64,000 nucleotides of DNA, from contig NZ_FQXT01000001.1 of the NCBI RefSeq assembly GCF_900130045.1, forward strand, positions 725,014 through 789,013, read 5' to 3'. Positions 18,452 through 29,300 of this stretch are shown one piece after another (positions within the stretch are counted from its first letter, which is position 1; each line of letters starts with the position of its first letter). Both the position numbers and the translations under genes were made by a program. The notes under the pieces are model-generated. The model did no database searches. It had not been told where the DNA came from and saw only the letters and a program-made list of their open reading frames with translations. This DNA comes from Leeuwenhoekiella palythoae (GTDB lineage Bacteria; Bacteroidota; Bacteroidia; Flavobacteriales; Flavobacteriaceae).

Positions 18452-21184
18452 TTATTTTGTTTCTATAGCCAATGGCACCAATTGAACAGGCCCCAAAAGT
18501 CCTGAAGGTGTAGGTTCCCAGACGGTGGCATCAAAAGGTTTATAATCTTTATTTACCATATTGATCTCGTAAAAGGTCTTCCATTCTTCCCCGCGCAATT
18601 CTTTAGCGCGAAGTCGGTTTGCTGCCAGATTGGTCACCTTAATGGTTAAAGTATTTTCCCCGGCCTGCAATGCACCAAGATCCAAATGGTATGGCGCCGA
18701 CCAAGCGGTACCCACATAGGTGTCATTCAGCCACACGGCAGCACTTTCTCTTACATCTCCCAGATCAAGTTGCCATGTACCTGCTTCGGTTTCCGGTTTA
18801 GTAAACGTGGTGGTATAGCTTGCAGTACCTGAAAAATGCTCAGCATCTTCGCCAAGTTTCGTCCAGGATTTTAAACTACTCAAAGTCGCAGCTTCCGGAA
18901 GCACAGGTCCTCCTTCTTCAAAGTTGATATTCCATTCAGTTTCTAGCGGAATTCCTTCAGCCATTGGCGTCGTATACGCCCAGTGTTCTTCAGGCAAACT
19001 CCAATTGGTTTTTAAGATCAACGCATCGCCCGAAGCTATTTGCACTTTAACCTCAGCCTGTCCTTCGGTAGTACGAACAGCTGCCGTACCCACTTTTCGC
19101 GTAAGCGGATCTAAAAGCACTGCATTATCGACATTGCCCGATAATGGAATATAGGTATCAATAGCTTCTGAAGTATGATTGACCAAATAGTAAATCTTAG
19201 AATTGCCTTGAGCTCTTCTGATAAATTTCAATCCCGATTCTACTAAGGTTTCAGGATGTACTTCCGCTGCACGTAGACCTGATTCTAAAGCAGTAATGGC
19301 TAAATTATTTTTAGCGATCAGGTCTTGAAGTGCTGCAGTTTGTTGTTCATATTCAAAATATCCGGGAACGCTTTCTGGTAAGCCGGTAAAGATCACAGAA
19401 GCTCCGGCGTTTTTGAGTGCTACCAGTTTTTCTAAACTGGCTAACGGCATGAATTCGCAATCAGGAATTACCAAAGCTTTATAAGTTCCGCCGGGTAAAA
19501 CGATGTTTCCATTTTCTACTTTAGCTTGCTTTAAAAAAGCATCCGAAAGAAAATCGACACCGTAGCCCTTATCCATCAAGGTGTTTGTGGTCTCATAGAA
19601 CGGCGTATCAAGCAACCACTCATTTAAAGAATGGATCTTAAACTGAAAAAATAAATTCCCATCCTTGTAACTATTGTATTGGTCATAAATAGGCCAATAT
19701 AACAAGGTCTCGTTATCTGCTTTTCCTTCTTGTAAAACCGATTGCACATTGCCGAGGTAGCCAAACAATGCCGAAGCATCTTTCCAGATGGTATTCTTCG
19801 GACTAAAATTTACTGAAGCATAGAACTTCCAGCCCGGCCAACCGGCACGCTCCGGAGAATACGTAGAGCCGTGTAAGAAAATATGATTCACGCCATTGAG
19901 CAGTAATTCTTCCGCCTCAGGCTTTGCCTGAGACAAGGCTGTTTTAAAATGTTCTCTAAGCCAGGTAAAAGTTTCTGAGGAAATAAGCGGTTTCCCGGCA
20001 ATATGACCTGCCGAAGAAGAGAATTTGAGCATCACGGGATCTGCATCGCCCGTACGAATATTTTCTTCTTCGCGTCGAAAGCCTTTGATATCAAAAGGCA
20101 TCGAACCAAAAGTCTCACACTCCGGGATATCTGCCGAAGCATAAAGATCAATAAGATTCCCCGGCGAGCCGTGGGCTTGTAATTTGGTTTTAAATCCGTG
20201 TTGGTTTGACCAATCGGTCCAAGGCTCATTGAATTGATGCAGGAGTAAATCAGACAGTGTTTCGCGATAATCGCTCTTAACGCGATTTCCTAAATCGTTA
20301 TCGCTATCACTCAATAAAAGATTGATGTGAGGTTTAAGGTCATAACCCCGCCATTGTTTAAAAAAATCAAAAAACTTCGGTGTAAAGTCGGTACCATAAA
20401 CTTCATAGCTGTCGTTAAAAATCGCGCGCAGATGCCCTTGAATTTCGGAAAATGCTGTATCATAAGGTTGTACATAATCTTCAAATGCCTCTTTAGAGTA
20501 ATGATCTAAGGTATAGCCGGCACCTCCCGGAGCTGCCCGCTTTACTTGCTGCCCGGTTTTGCCGGTAAACAAAGCATAAACCGTGTAAGCAGCATCTTGC
20601 GCGGTCCACTTTAATTTGTTTTCAGTTACATCTGAGGTTAGATCTTTAAAATTATCCTTAGTATCATAAGCCAGCACAGCGCTCAGGGACGCGGGCTGTC
20701 GTTCTTTTGCATCCGGCTTTAATTCTTGATCAAAGACCTCGCCTTGCTTGAGTTCGTACTTTTGAACAACCAATTTGGTCGCGGCAAATTCACGCTCTAC
20801 CTGAGGGCCACCATACGGCCATCCGGTACCCAAAACCATATCTACACCAAGCCCCAGGCTGTCTGCAGTAGTGATTGTAAAATCAAGAAGCTCTAAATAT
20901 TCCGGAGAAAGAAACTCGAGAAATTGTTCTTCTTCGCCTTTAGCTCCATATATAGGAGTGATCTCTACGCCGCCCAATCCGGCTTTTTCAAAAGCGATTA
21001 GATGTTCTTTGATGTTGGGTTTATCAACCGCGCTTCCCATCCACCACCAGCGCGTCCAGGGCTTAGCGGTTTGTGTCAGTTCTGGCCAAAGAGCCGCATC
21101 AGTTGCGACCGCTTGGGTGTCCTGATGTTGACAGCTAAAAAACAATAAGCAACCCACCACTGTGGAAAAAAGAGAAAAACGCAT
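18452..21184 (-). CDS. GH106 family alpha-L-rhamnosidase lipoprotein
   Basis: The sequence shows the GH106 hallmarks: KPWTRWWWMGSAVDKPNIKE, AGLGGVEITPIYGAKGEE and LGTGWPYGGPQVE near the N-terminus, then the long barrel and a C-terminal beta-sandwich (GTWQLDLGDVRESAAVWLND). Family members remove alpha-L-rhamnose from rhamnogalacturonan. An in-frame ATG at 21232 exists, but starting at 21184 gives a clean lipoprotein signal (CLLFFSCQHQ), so I chose that. It is the first gene of the reverse operon and is divergent from the first SusC gene. The shared intergenic region carries several ACAGGAC motifs. Confidence 0.92.
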   Translation of the reverse strand: MRFSLFSTVVGCLLFFSCQHQDTQAVATDAALWPELTQTAKPWTRWWWMGSAVDKPNIKEHLIAFEKAGLGGVEITPIYGAKGEEEQFLEFLSPEYLELLDFTITTADSLGLGVDMVLGTGWPYGGPQVEREFAATKLVVQKYELKQGEVFDQELKPDAKERQPASLSAVLAYDTKDNFKDLTSDVTENKLKWTAQDAAYTVYALFTGKTGQQVKRAAPGGAGYTLDHYSKEAFEDYVQPYDTAFSEIQGHLRAIFNDSYEVYGTDFTPKFFDFFKQWRGYDLKPHINLLLSDSDNDLGNRVKSDYRETLSDLLLHQFNEPWTDWSNQHGFKTKLQAHGSPGNLIDLYASADIPECETFGSMPFDIKGFRREEENIRTGDADPVMLKFSSSAGHIAGKPLISSETFTWLREHFKTALSQAKPEAEELLLNGVNHIFLHGSTYSPERAGWPGWKFYASVNFSPKNTIWKDASALFGYLGNVQSVLQEGKADNETLLYWPIYDQYNSYKDGNLFFQFKIHSLNEWLLDTPFYETTNTLMDKGYGVDFLSDAFLKQAKVENGNIVLPGGTYKALVIPDCEFMPLASLEKLVALKNAGASVIFTGLPESVPGYFEYEQQTAALQDLIAKNNLAITALESGLRAAEVHPETLVESGLKFIRRAQGNSKIYYLVNHTSEAIDTYIPLSGNVDNAVLLDPLTRKVGTAAVRTTEGQAEVKVQIASGDALILKTNWSLPEEHWAYTTPMAEGIPLETEWNINFEEGGPVLPEAATLSSLKSWTKLGEDAEHFSGTASYTTTFTKPETEAGTWQLDLGDVRESAAVWLNDTYVGTAWSAPYHLDLGALQAGENTLTIKVTNLAANRLRAKELRGEEWKTFYEINMVNKDYKPFDATVWEPTPSGLLGPVQLVPLAIETK

Positions 21185-21270
21185 AAAAGAGTGTTGAAAA
21201 TTGAAAATACAATGCATTGCAAAGCGCTTCAAGTTAGGCTAAAATTAGAAGTTCAAGAAGCATTTGCTAT

Positions 21271-21354
21271 CCTGTGCCGTCCTGTGAAAACTATTATTTA
21301 TTGCTCAAATTCGTAATGTACAGGACACCACAGCACGGTAAGTACAGGACAGCT
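21271..21354. promoter_or_regulatory. Cluster of ACAGGAC motifs between the divergent GH106 and SusC operons
   Basis: Read on the reverse strand, 21271-21286 gives CACAGGACGGCACAGG, two ACAGG units 10 bp apart pointing toward the GH106 operon. Read forward, 21320-21334 gives ACAGGACACCACAGC and 21344-21353 gives ACAGGACAGC, pointing toward the SusC gene. A related site precedes the second SusC (26228) and the GH28 operon (322). The orientation follows the direction of transcription each time, as expected for a pathway-specific activator. Confidence 0.45.
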
Positions 21355-21427
21355 ACAACGTTGTAATAGCATAATTTTAACGCAATACTTATCAATTCAT
21401 ATAGTATTCTCTCAAATTATTTAAAAT

Positions 21428-24400
21428 ATGAAACAATTAAACAAATGGATTCTGACGTGCTTAAGCATACTGTGTTTCACAGGCTTAGCTTGGGCACAAG
21501 AAAAGTCAGTGAGCGGAACCGTTACTGATGCACAAGGAATGCCCCTACCGGGAGTAAACGTTTTGGTGCAAGGCACTCAACGTGGAACACAAACCGATTT
21601 TGATGGAAACTTCAGTCTTCAAGCTTCAGAAGGAGAAGTATTGCTTTTTTCATACCTCGGAATGAAATCGATTACACAATCCGTAGGTAGCGCAAATACC
21701 TATACGATAACGATGGAGGCCGACAGTGCCGAACTCGACGAAGTAGTTTTAGTAGGTTATGGTACACAGAAAAAATCTAGCATTACCACTGCCGTAGCTA
21801 CAATGGATACCGAAATTCTAAACCAACGCCCCATCAGTAAGGTTGATCAGGCGATGGTAGGACAAATGGCCGGGGTACGCGTTAAACAAACCAGTGGGGT
21901 TCCCGGAAAAAGTTTTTCAGTACAGGTACGGGGAACAGGCTCGATCTCTGCCGGAAATCAGCCACTTTATGTTATTGATGGATTTCCATTAGAGCCGTCT
22001 ACACAAAATGGCAACGGCGATTTTGGCTCAGGAAATCCTTTAGACAATATCAATCCCGGGGATATCGAGTCTATTCAGGTTTTAAAAGATGCTGCCGCCG
22101 CATCCATTTACGGTTCGCGTGCTTCTAACGGGGTTGTTTTGATCACGACGAAGTCAGGAAAACTGGGCAAACCTAAACTGAGTTTCAACACTTATTACGG
22201 GATCAACAAAACGGTAAAAAAGCTTGATATGCTTAGCGCGGAAGAATGGGTTGATCGGGCTTCGGAGATCATCGATGCCCGCTGGGTAAATTCAGGAGCT
22301 GGTCGTACGGCAGACCAAACGAGCGCAGAACGGCAAGCCATTCTAGGCGGTTTTGACACCAACTTTATCAAAGACGACCGCTGGTTTCAGGAAGGTCATC
22401 CCGGTCTGGATTATATCGACTGGCAAGACGAATTTTTTAGAACCGGCGAAGTAAAGAGCTATCAGCTTTCAGCACGCGGTGGAAACGAATTTGTAAATTA
22501 TTTTATTTCCGGAGAACATCTTAATCAAGATGGTATTGCTTTGGGCGTAAACTACAAGCGCTATTCTGCACGTGCTAATGTGGAAATTACTGCAAGTGAC
22601 AATCTTAAATTTGGTGTGAACATCGCGCCTTCGTATTCGGTAACCCAAGATCCCGGAGTTGAAGGTAAAGACAACTTGATGCACTATGTGGTTTCTGCCA
22701 CGCCTATTTCTGAAGATGGCCTGGATTATAACATTGGCGACAATACCGCTTATGCCTGGGGTCGCAGCGTTCCGAGTCCTATTCGTACTATTGAAAACAC
22801 CATCGGAGAGAATAAAATCTTCAGAACACTCACAACCCTTTATGGAGAATATGAGATCATTGAAGGCTTACGCATTAAATCTTCGCTTAACTTAGATAAT
22901 ACGGAAGCTAAGAACAAATACTTCAGGCCTTCGTTTGTAGATCGTAATAGACAGGCAGCTGGTTCGTTTAGCGCGTATCAGAAGCAAAACTTTGTCAATG
23001 AGAATACAGTAAACTACGATCTCAATTTTAATGACACCCATACCCTATCCTTATTAGGAGGAGCATCGTACAGTATTTTTAAATATGACAATCAGCGCAT
23101 TCTTGCAGCTCAAGGGTTTGGGTCTGATGACATCACTACACTCAATGCAGCAAACAACATCAACGCCAGCGGCACCTATACTTTTGAAACTAAAAAAGTA
23201 CTGCTGTCGTATTTTGGTCGTGCGCAATACGGTTATAAAGACAAGTACTTACTATCGGCGAGTATACGTCGTGATGGCTCGTCTAATTTTGGTCGTGATA
23301 CCAAATGGGGAGTATTTCCTTCAGCATCTTTAGGATGGAATATTGATAAAGAAAAATTCATTGCTGATGTTGATTTTATCAGCAATATGAAACTTAGAGC
23401 CAGCTGGGGTCTTGCAGGTAACAACACTTTTAGTGATGATTACGCCAGTATTTCCAGAATTGGATTTTCTAACTATTCCTACGGTGGAAATTTTGTAACC
23501 GGGCAGGTACCTATCAATTCAGCCAATCCTAACCTCAGCTGGGAAGAGTCTGAGACCATCAATTTTGGTACAGACATCGGATTCTTAAAGGGACGCATTT
23601 TTACTTCTTTTGACTATTACGTAAAAACCAATAAAGACCTTTTATTGAGTGTTCCGGTACCTACCGCTTCCGGGTTTTCGTCAGCGGTGACCAATATTGG
23701 TAAGGTAGAGAACCGCGGTTGGGAACTGGAGTTAACGACCCGCAATCTACAAGGGGGTGCTCTTACTTGGACTACTAATTTCAACATCAGCCACAATACC
23801 AATGAGGTAAAACAATTAGGGCCGGATAACTCCCCGATCCTAGGTGGTTCTTTTGATATTGAACACAATATTCTTCAGGTAGGTCAACCGCTGTACAGTC
23901 TTTATGTAGTACAACAAGACGGTATTCTTTCACAGGAAGATATCGACAACGGCGCCGCACTCTACGGAAATCAGATGGAAGGCGACCCTAAATATGTTGA
24001 TGCTAATGGAGACGGTGTTATAAGTCCGGCAGACCGTGTGATCTCAGGACATCCCAATCCCGATTATGTTTATGGGATGACCAATACGTTTACGTATAAA
24101 GGTTTTGACCTGACCGTTCTGGTTCAGGGACAAACCGGTGGTAAAATCTACTCCACCTTTGGTAGAGCGATTGACCGAACTGGGCAAGGCTATCAGGATA
24201 ACCATTTAGGGTTTATTCGCGATCGCTGGAGATCTCCTGAAAATCCCGGTAACGGCATTGAAGGAAAAGCTTACTCTACCTTTGGTCGTATTAAAAATAC
24301 AGACTGGTTATACTCTTCAGACTACTGGAGAATACGTAACATCACGCTGGGCTACGACTTAGGCGCTGTGATAGACACCAATCTATTTTCGGGCTTACGC

Positions 24401-24544
24401 ATTTATGTTACCGCAGAAAACTGGTTTGGTAATGACCAATACTACGGTGGCTTTAACCCTGAAGCCGTTAACAGCAACGGTGATGATTATGGAGCCTTTC
24501 CACTTTCAAAATCAATTGTTACCGGTCTAAACTTCACCTTTTAA
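21428..24544 (+). CDS. susC-like: SusC/RagA-type TonB-dependent outer-membrane transporter 1
   Basis: Signal peptide (ending GLAWAQ), an N-terminal carboxypeptidase-regulatory-like domain (VSGTVTDAQGMPLPGVNV), the plug (VVLVGYGTQKKSSIT, QPLYVIDGFPLE, GDIESIQVLKDAAAASIYGS) and a beta-barrel ending in an aromatic residue (GLNFTF). SusC proteins import oligosaccharides through the outer membrane with energy from TonB-ExbBD, capped by the partner SusD lipoprotein. The SusD partner starts 10 bp downstream. Given the surrounding enzymes the cargo is probably rhamnogalacturonan oligosaccharides. The first 100 residues are close to those of the second SusC. Confidence 0.95.
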   Translation: MKQLNKWILTCLSILCFTGLAWAQEKSVSGTVTDAQGMPLPGVNVLVQGTQRGTQTDFDGNFSLQASEGEVLLFSYLGMKSITQSVGSANTYTITMEADSAELDEVVLVGYGTQKKSSITTAVATMDTEILNQRPISKVDQAMVGQMAGVRVKQTSGVPGKSFSVQVRGTGSISAGNQPLYVIDGFPLEPSTQNGNGDFGSGNPLDNINPGDIESIQVLKDAAAASIYGSRASNGVVLITTKSGKLGKPKLSFNTYYGINKTVKKLDMLSAEEWVDRASEIIDARWVNSGAGRTADQTSAERQAILGGFDTNFIKDDRWFQEGHPGLDYIDWQDEFFRTGEVKSYQLSARGGNEFVNYFISGEHLNQDGIALGVNYKRYSARANVEITASDNLKFGVNIAPSYSVTQDPGVEGKDNLMHYVVSATPISEDGLDYNIGDNTAYAWGRSVPSPIRTIENTIGENKIFRTLTTLYGEYEIIEGLRIKSSLNLDNTEAKNKYFRPSFVDRNRQAAGSFSAYQKQNFVNENTVNYDLNFNDTHTLSLLGGASYSIFKYDNQRILAAQGFGSDDITTLNAANNINASGTYTFETKKVLLSYFGRAQYGYKDKYLLSASIRRDGSSNFGRDTKWGVFPSASLGWNIDKEKFIADVDFISNMKLRASWGLAGNNTFSDDYASISRIGFSNYSYGGNFVTGQVPINSANPNLSWEESETINFGTDIGFLKGRIFTSFDYYVKTNKDLLLSVPVPTASGFSSAVTNIGKVENRGWELELTTRNLQGGALTWTTNFNISHNTNEVKQLGPDNSPILGGSFDIEHNILQVGQPLYSLYVVQQDGILSQEDIDNGAALYGNQMEGDPKYVDANGDGVISPADRVISGHPNPDYVYGMTNTFTYKGFDLTVLVQGQTGGKIYSTFGRAIDRTGQGYQDNHLGFIRDRWRSPENPGNGIEGKAYSTFGRIKNTDWLYSSDYWRIRNITLGYDLGAVIDTNLFSGLRIYVTAENWFGNDQYYGGFNPEAVNSNGDDYGAFPLSKSIVTGLNFTF

Positions 24545-24554
24545 AAAAAGCATC

Positions 24555-26042
24555 ATGAAAAAATATATAACCTTAATCTTGCTAGCTGTATTGGTAGTTT
24601 CGTGTTCAGACGAACTCGACCAAACGCCTATTTCTGAGCAGGGAAGTAATAATTTCTACAGAAATACCGCAGACTTTGAAGCTGCCGTAAACGGAATATA
24701 CAGCACGCTACAGAGCTATCCTATTTATCAATTTTACCTTTCGGAAACCCGTTCAGACAATTTATATGCGGTTTCACCTACAGGTGTGCGTGCTTACGAT
24801 CCTATCAATGCCTTTGATCGTTCACTCGCAACCAATGCCATCGTTGCAGACAACTGGAACACCGATTTCACCGGAATATTTAGAGCGAACACCGTTTTAG
24901 ATCAGATCAATGAAGAGTTGGTACCTGATGGCGCTGTATTGAACCGCATCATAGGAGAAGCACGCTTCTGGAGAGCCTTTTTCTATTTTGATCTGGTGCG
25001 CACCTACGGTAAGGTCCCCGTGTTTGACCGGGTGTATACGCCTACCGAAACTCTGGAGATCCCACGTGCTCCGGTTGCCGAAGTCTATAACCTGATTCTC
25101 GAAGATTTGAATACCGCCATCGATTTGCTCCCGGATTCTTATGGTTCTGACGCACAAGGTAAAGTGACTTCGTGGGCTGCCAAAGCTACCTTAGGCCTCG
25201 TGTATCTCACCCGAAGCGGACCTACCTACGGTATTGAAGGCGCAGGTTTAGATGCTGATGAATACGATCTGGCAGTAACCCAGTTTAATGATATCATCAA
25301 TAACGGACCTTTTGCTTTTGTGAGCGATTACCCTGCTATTTTTGATTACAACAATGAGCACAATGCCGAAATTGTATTGAATATAGAATACCTCTCAGGC
25401 GGTTTAGGAGTTGGAGCTGAATACCCTTCCCTTCCGGTGCCCGATGGCTATTTGCGCGTGAATGGCGTAGGTTTTTCTAATGGGGAAACTGCAAAACAGG
25501 TGGCGACAGATTTGATCAACGCCTACGAGGCAGACGACCTTAGAGACGATCTTGATATTCAAAACGGATATACCGATCAAAATGGAAACTTCAATCCGGT
25601 GCCTTTTTATACGAAATATTTAAATCTGGAACGCGCCGGACAGGACCGCTTTGACTGGGGATTAAATTACCCAATCCTACGTTATACCGATATTTTAACG
25701 ATGAAAGCCGAAGCGATTCTTATGGGAGCAAACGGAACACAAGCTGAAGTAGATGGGATCGTCAATCAAATACGCGACCGTGCCGGTTTAGATCCGGTTG
25801 CCAATGTGGATCTGGCAACGCTCTTAGCGGCCAAACGTCTTGAATTTGCCGGAGAAAGCAGAAGATGGTACGATCTGGTACGTACGGGTACCGTTGTGAG
25901 TACGATCAATGCCTGGATCGCTACCGAAGATGTACAAAACCGAATGCAAACCATGGATGAGAACCAAATCCTGTTCCCGGTACCTAGTTCGCAAATCACG
26001 GTTAAAGAAAACCTGTATGACCAAAATCCGGGGTATGATTAA
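24555..26042 (+). CDS. susD-like: SusD/RagB-type surface glycan-binding lipoprotein 1
   Basis: The N-terminus is a lipoprotein signal (AVLVVSCSDELDQTP). The protein then shows the helical SusD architecture: NNFYRNTADFEAAVNGIYST near residue 33, GEARFWRAFFYFDLVRTYGKVP near 137, and the conserved end RRLEFAGESRRWYDLVRTG-like segment (KRLEFAGESRRWYDLV) followed by LFPVPSSQI and NPGYD. SusD proteins cap the paired SusC at the cell surface and bind the incoming glycan. It follows its SusC partner by 10 bp and ends before a strong terminator. Confidence 0.95.
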   Translation: MKKYITLILLAVLVVSCSDELDQTPISEQGSNNFYRNTADFEAAVNGIYSTLQSYPIYQFYLSETRSDNLYAVSPTGVRAYDPINAFDRSLATNAIVADNWNTDFTGIFRANTVLDQINEELVPDGAVLNRIIGEARFWRAFFYFDLVRTYGKVPVFDRVYTPTETLEIPRAPVAEVYNLILEDLNTAIDLLPDSYGSDAQGKVTSWAAKATLGLVYLTRSGPTYGIEGAGLDADEYDLAVTQFNDIINNGPFAFVSDYPAIFDYNNEHNAEIVLNIEYLSGGLGVGAEYPSLPVPDGYLRVNGVGFSNGETAKQVATDLINAYEADDLRDDLDIQNGYTDQNGNFNPVPFYTKYLNLERAGQDRFDWGLNYPILRYTDILTMKAEAILMGANGTQAEVDGIVNQIRDRAGLDPVANVDLATLLAAKRLEFAGESRRWYDLVRTGTVVSTINAWIATEDVQNRMQTMDENQILFPVPSSQITVKENLYDQNPGYD

Positions 26043-26120
26043 TGCCGGGATATTTTTAGTATTTTTCGATAAAAAGAAGTTGTAGTAATACGCTTTTTCG
26101 CGCAATGCTTCCACAAAAAA

Positions 26121-26149
26121 GCTGTTCTGCTTAAAGAACAGCTTTTTTT
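26121..26149. terminator. Terminator after the first SusC/SusD pair
   Basis: GCTGTTCT (26121-26128) pairs with AGAACAGC (26135-26142) around a 6-base loop. It is followed by seven T residues and preceded by six A residues, so it could work in both directions. It lies about 80 bp after the SusD stop. Confidence 0.85.
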
Positions 26150-26227
26150 ATGCTTACGTGTAAACCTAGATTCTAAATCGATTTAACTTAAAATTAAACT
26201 AATTCTCTAGCTAAAAAGCATCATAGT

Positions 26228-26241
26228 ACAGGACACCTCAA
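26228..26241 (+). promoter_or_regulatory. ACAGGACACC motif before the second SusC gene
   Basis: GTACAGGACACC here is identical over 12 bases to the site at 21318-21329 before the first SusC, and lies at about the same distance (80-100 bp) from the start codon. It supports joint control of both SusC/SusD pairs. The second half-site is less clear (TCAAAC). Confidence 0.4.
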
Positions 26242-26313
26242 ACGTTTTCTTTACCTACTTTCACGATCAAATGTACTTGATACGTTTAATATTCTTAAAT
26301 AATTCTAATACAC

Positions 26314-29300
26314 ATGAAACAAACAAACAAATTTTTTCTACTGTGTTTCAGTATACTGATGCTCTCCACCAGCTTGTGGGCTCAGGAAAAAGCGGTAACC
26401 GGGACCGTTACTGATGCTGACGGAATGCCGCTGCCCGGAGTTAATGTTTTGGTACAAGGCACTCAGCGCGGAACACAAACCGATTTTGATGGTAACTTCA
26501 GCTTACAAGCTGCCCAAGGAGAGACCTTGCTTTTTTCTTTCCTCGGAATGAAATCGATTTCGCAAGTCGTAGGTGCACAAAACACCTATACGATCACTTT
26601 GGAAGAAGACAGTGCCGAACTCGATGCTGTAGTGGTAGTTGGGTATGGAACGCAAAAACAATCTGACCTTACAGGTGCGGTTTCTTCAGTAAGTTCTGAA
26701 GAACTGCTTACACAACCTGTGAGTAACGTATTTCAAGCCTTACAAGGTAAAGCTGCCGGGGTAGACATTACCAGCAGTGAGCGTCCTGGTACGGTAGGAT
26801 CGGTACGTATTCGGGGAAACCGTTCGTTAACTGCGAGTAATGCGCCACTTTATGTAGTAGATGGGGTACCGCTGCTTTCAGCTTCTTCTATTGAAACCAT
26901 AAACCCAAGAGACATCGAGTCGATCAACGTATTAAAAGATGCTTCGGCTACCGCAGTCTATGGATCGCGAGGGGCTAACGGGGTGATCATCGTAACGACT
27001 AAAAAAGGAAAGACCGGCCGATTTACCCTAAACTATTCGGGTACGGTGACCACTTCTGATATCGTAGATCGTGCACCGGCAATGAGTGCTGCAGACTTTA
27101 TTGATTTTAGACGTTGGGCGGCATACAACCTCGATCCTGAGACGTATGCTCACCCAGACAGTCCTACTTTGGCTAATGACACCAATATTTTTGACAGTCC
27201 GCTTGACGGGCAGACTTCACGAGATAATGTTTTGCAAGGTTGGCAAAACGGAAGCTTTGACGCTTCTCGCGTGCGCAACACCGATTGGACTGATTTTGTA
27301 ACGCAAACCGGAATCTTAAGCGAGCATACCTTAAGTGCCAGTGGGGGTACCGAAAAAGTCAACGCTTACGGTTCTGTGGGTTATGTAAATAATAAAGGAA
27401 CGCAAAAAGGACAGTTTTACGAGCGTTATACGGCCAACTTAAGTGCAAGTATTAAACCGGTAGATTGGTTTCAGTTTGATGCCAATTTTAACCTATCGTG
27501 GAGTGAGCAAGATTATGGTTTCTCTACTTTAGGGGGTCGTAGCGGTTCGGTACCTAATGCGATTTACGGCGCTGCTAAAAACATCTACAATATTGCAGTA
27601 CCCTATGATGCCGATGGTAATTTAGTGATCAACCCGGGAGGTGAGACCACCATTTATACCATCATTGGCGAAGAGAATAAGAGTACCCAATTATCGCAAA
27701 CCTTGCGTGCGCTGGGTAGTCTTAGTGCTACCTTTGATTTTGGGGAGATCTACCAACCTTTAAAAGGTTTAGAATACTTAATACGTTTTGGGCCTGACTT
27801 TCGTCACTTCAGAGAAGGGGTTTACATAGACGGAAGTTCATCGCACCGCATCAATTCAGACGGTTCACTAGGTACTAACTATGCGCGTTTGAACAACAGA
27901 CGAGATTTTTCGTGGACGCTGGATAACCAGATCAACTACAGCAAAAGCTTCGGAGAGAAACACAATCTTGATGTAACCTTACTGCAAACCGCTTCTTCTT
28001 GGAATATTGAAAGTTCAGGCATGTCTGCCAACAATATCCCAAAAGCCTCTATGCTGTGGAATAATTTCGGTGCGATAGACCTTACCAATTCGGAAAACAA
28101 TGTAAGTATTGGCTCTAACCTTAACGAGCGTCAGTTGAGTTCGTATATGGTGCGTTTAAACTATGGTTTTGACAGTAAATATTTACTTACAGTTTCAGGA
28201 CGTTGGGATGGTGCTTCACAGTTAGGCGCTGGCAATAAATGGGACTTCTTCTCCTCTGCCGCGCTGGCCTGGAGATTAGATCAGGAAGATTTTCTTGCGA
28301 ATGCAGATTGGGTGAATAACTTGAAGCTGCGTTTAGGATATGGTACTACAGGTAACTCAGCGGTAGATCCATACGCTACTAAAGGAGATATTATTTCGAT
28401 CTTCCTTCCGTTTAACGGACTTTCGAACCAAATCGGGTATACGACCAATGAGCCGTATTATTCCAGATCGCAATTGTCTTTAGCCAACCCAAATCTGGGC
28501 TGGGAGAAAACCACACAGTACAACTTAGGGGTAGACTTCGGTCTGTTTAACAATCGTGTTTCGGGTAGTTTGAACGTGTATAAATCCTATACTTCAGATT
28601 TATTGATGTCGGTTAATATTCCTACCCTGACCGGGTTCCCTTCTACCATCGCTAACATTGGTAGAACCAACAACAAAGGTTTTGAAGCAAGTCTGAATTT
28701 AATTCCGGTAGCGACCGAAAAAGGCTTCCAATGGGCTTCAGATCTTAACGTAGCGTGGCAACGTGACGAAATCGAAGAATTAGCCTACGGCGAAAATGAT
28801 ATGGTAGACAACAACTGGTTTATCGGCGAGTCTATTGGAGTGATTTATGGGTACGATAACGAAGGATTGTGGCAAGACACTCCCGAAGATCAAGCAGAAA
28901 TGGCCTTATGGAATGAGAACGGATACGATTTCAGCCCGGGTAATGTGCGCCCTACCGATCAGAACGGCGATTATGTTATGAATGCTGACGATCGCACGAT
29001 CTTAGGCAATACAACACCACGATGGACTTTAGGTTGGAACAACTCCTTTAGCTACAAAGGTTTTGAATTGAGTACGCTTATCATCTCTCGTTTAGGATAT
29101 AAAGCCAATATAGGCGGTGAGGCAATGACCGCACGTTCTAACCAGCGTGAGATCGATTACTGGACGCCAGACAATACCGATGCTGCTTTTCAAAAGCCTA
29201 TTTTAGGTCAAGCGACTTCAGGATCTCAGGATGAATTCTCAGGGTTATTAGGGATTCAGGATGCCGGTTTTGTTAAGATCAGAAACATTTCACTGGGTTA

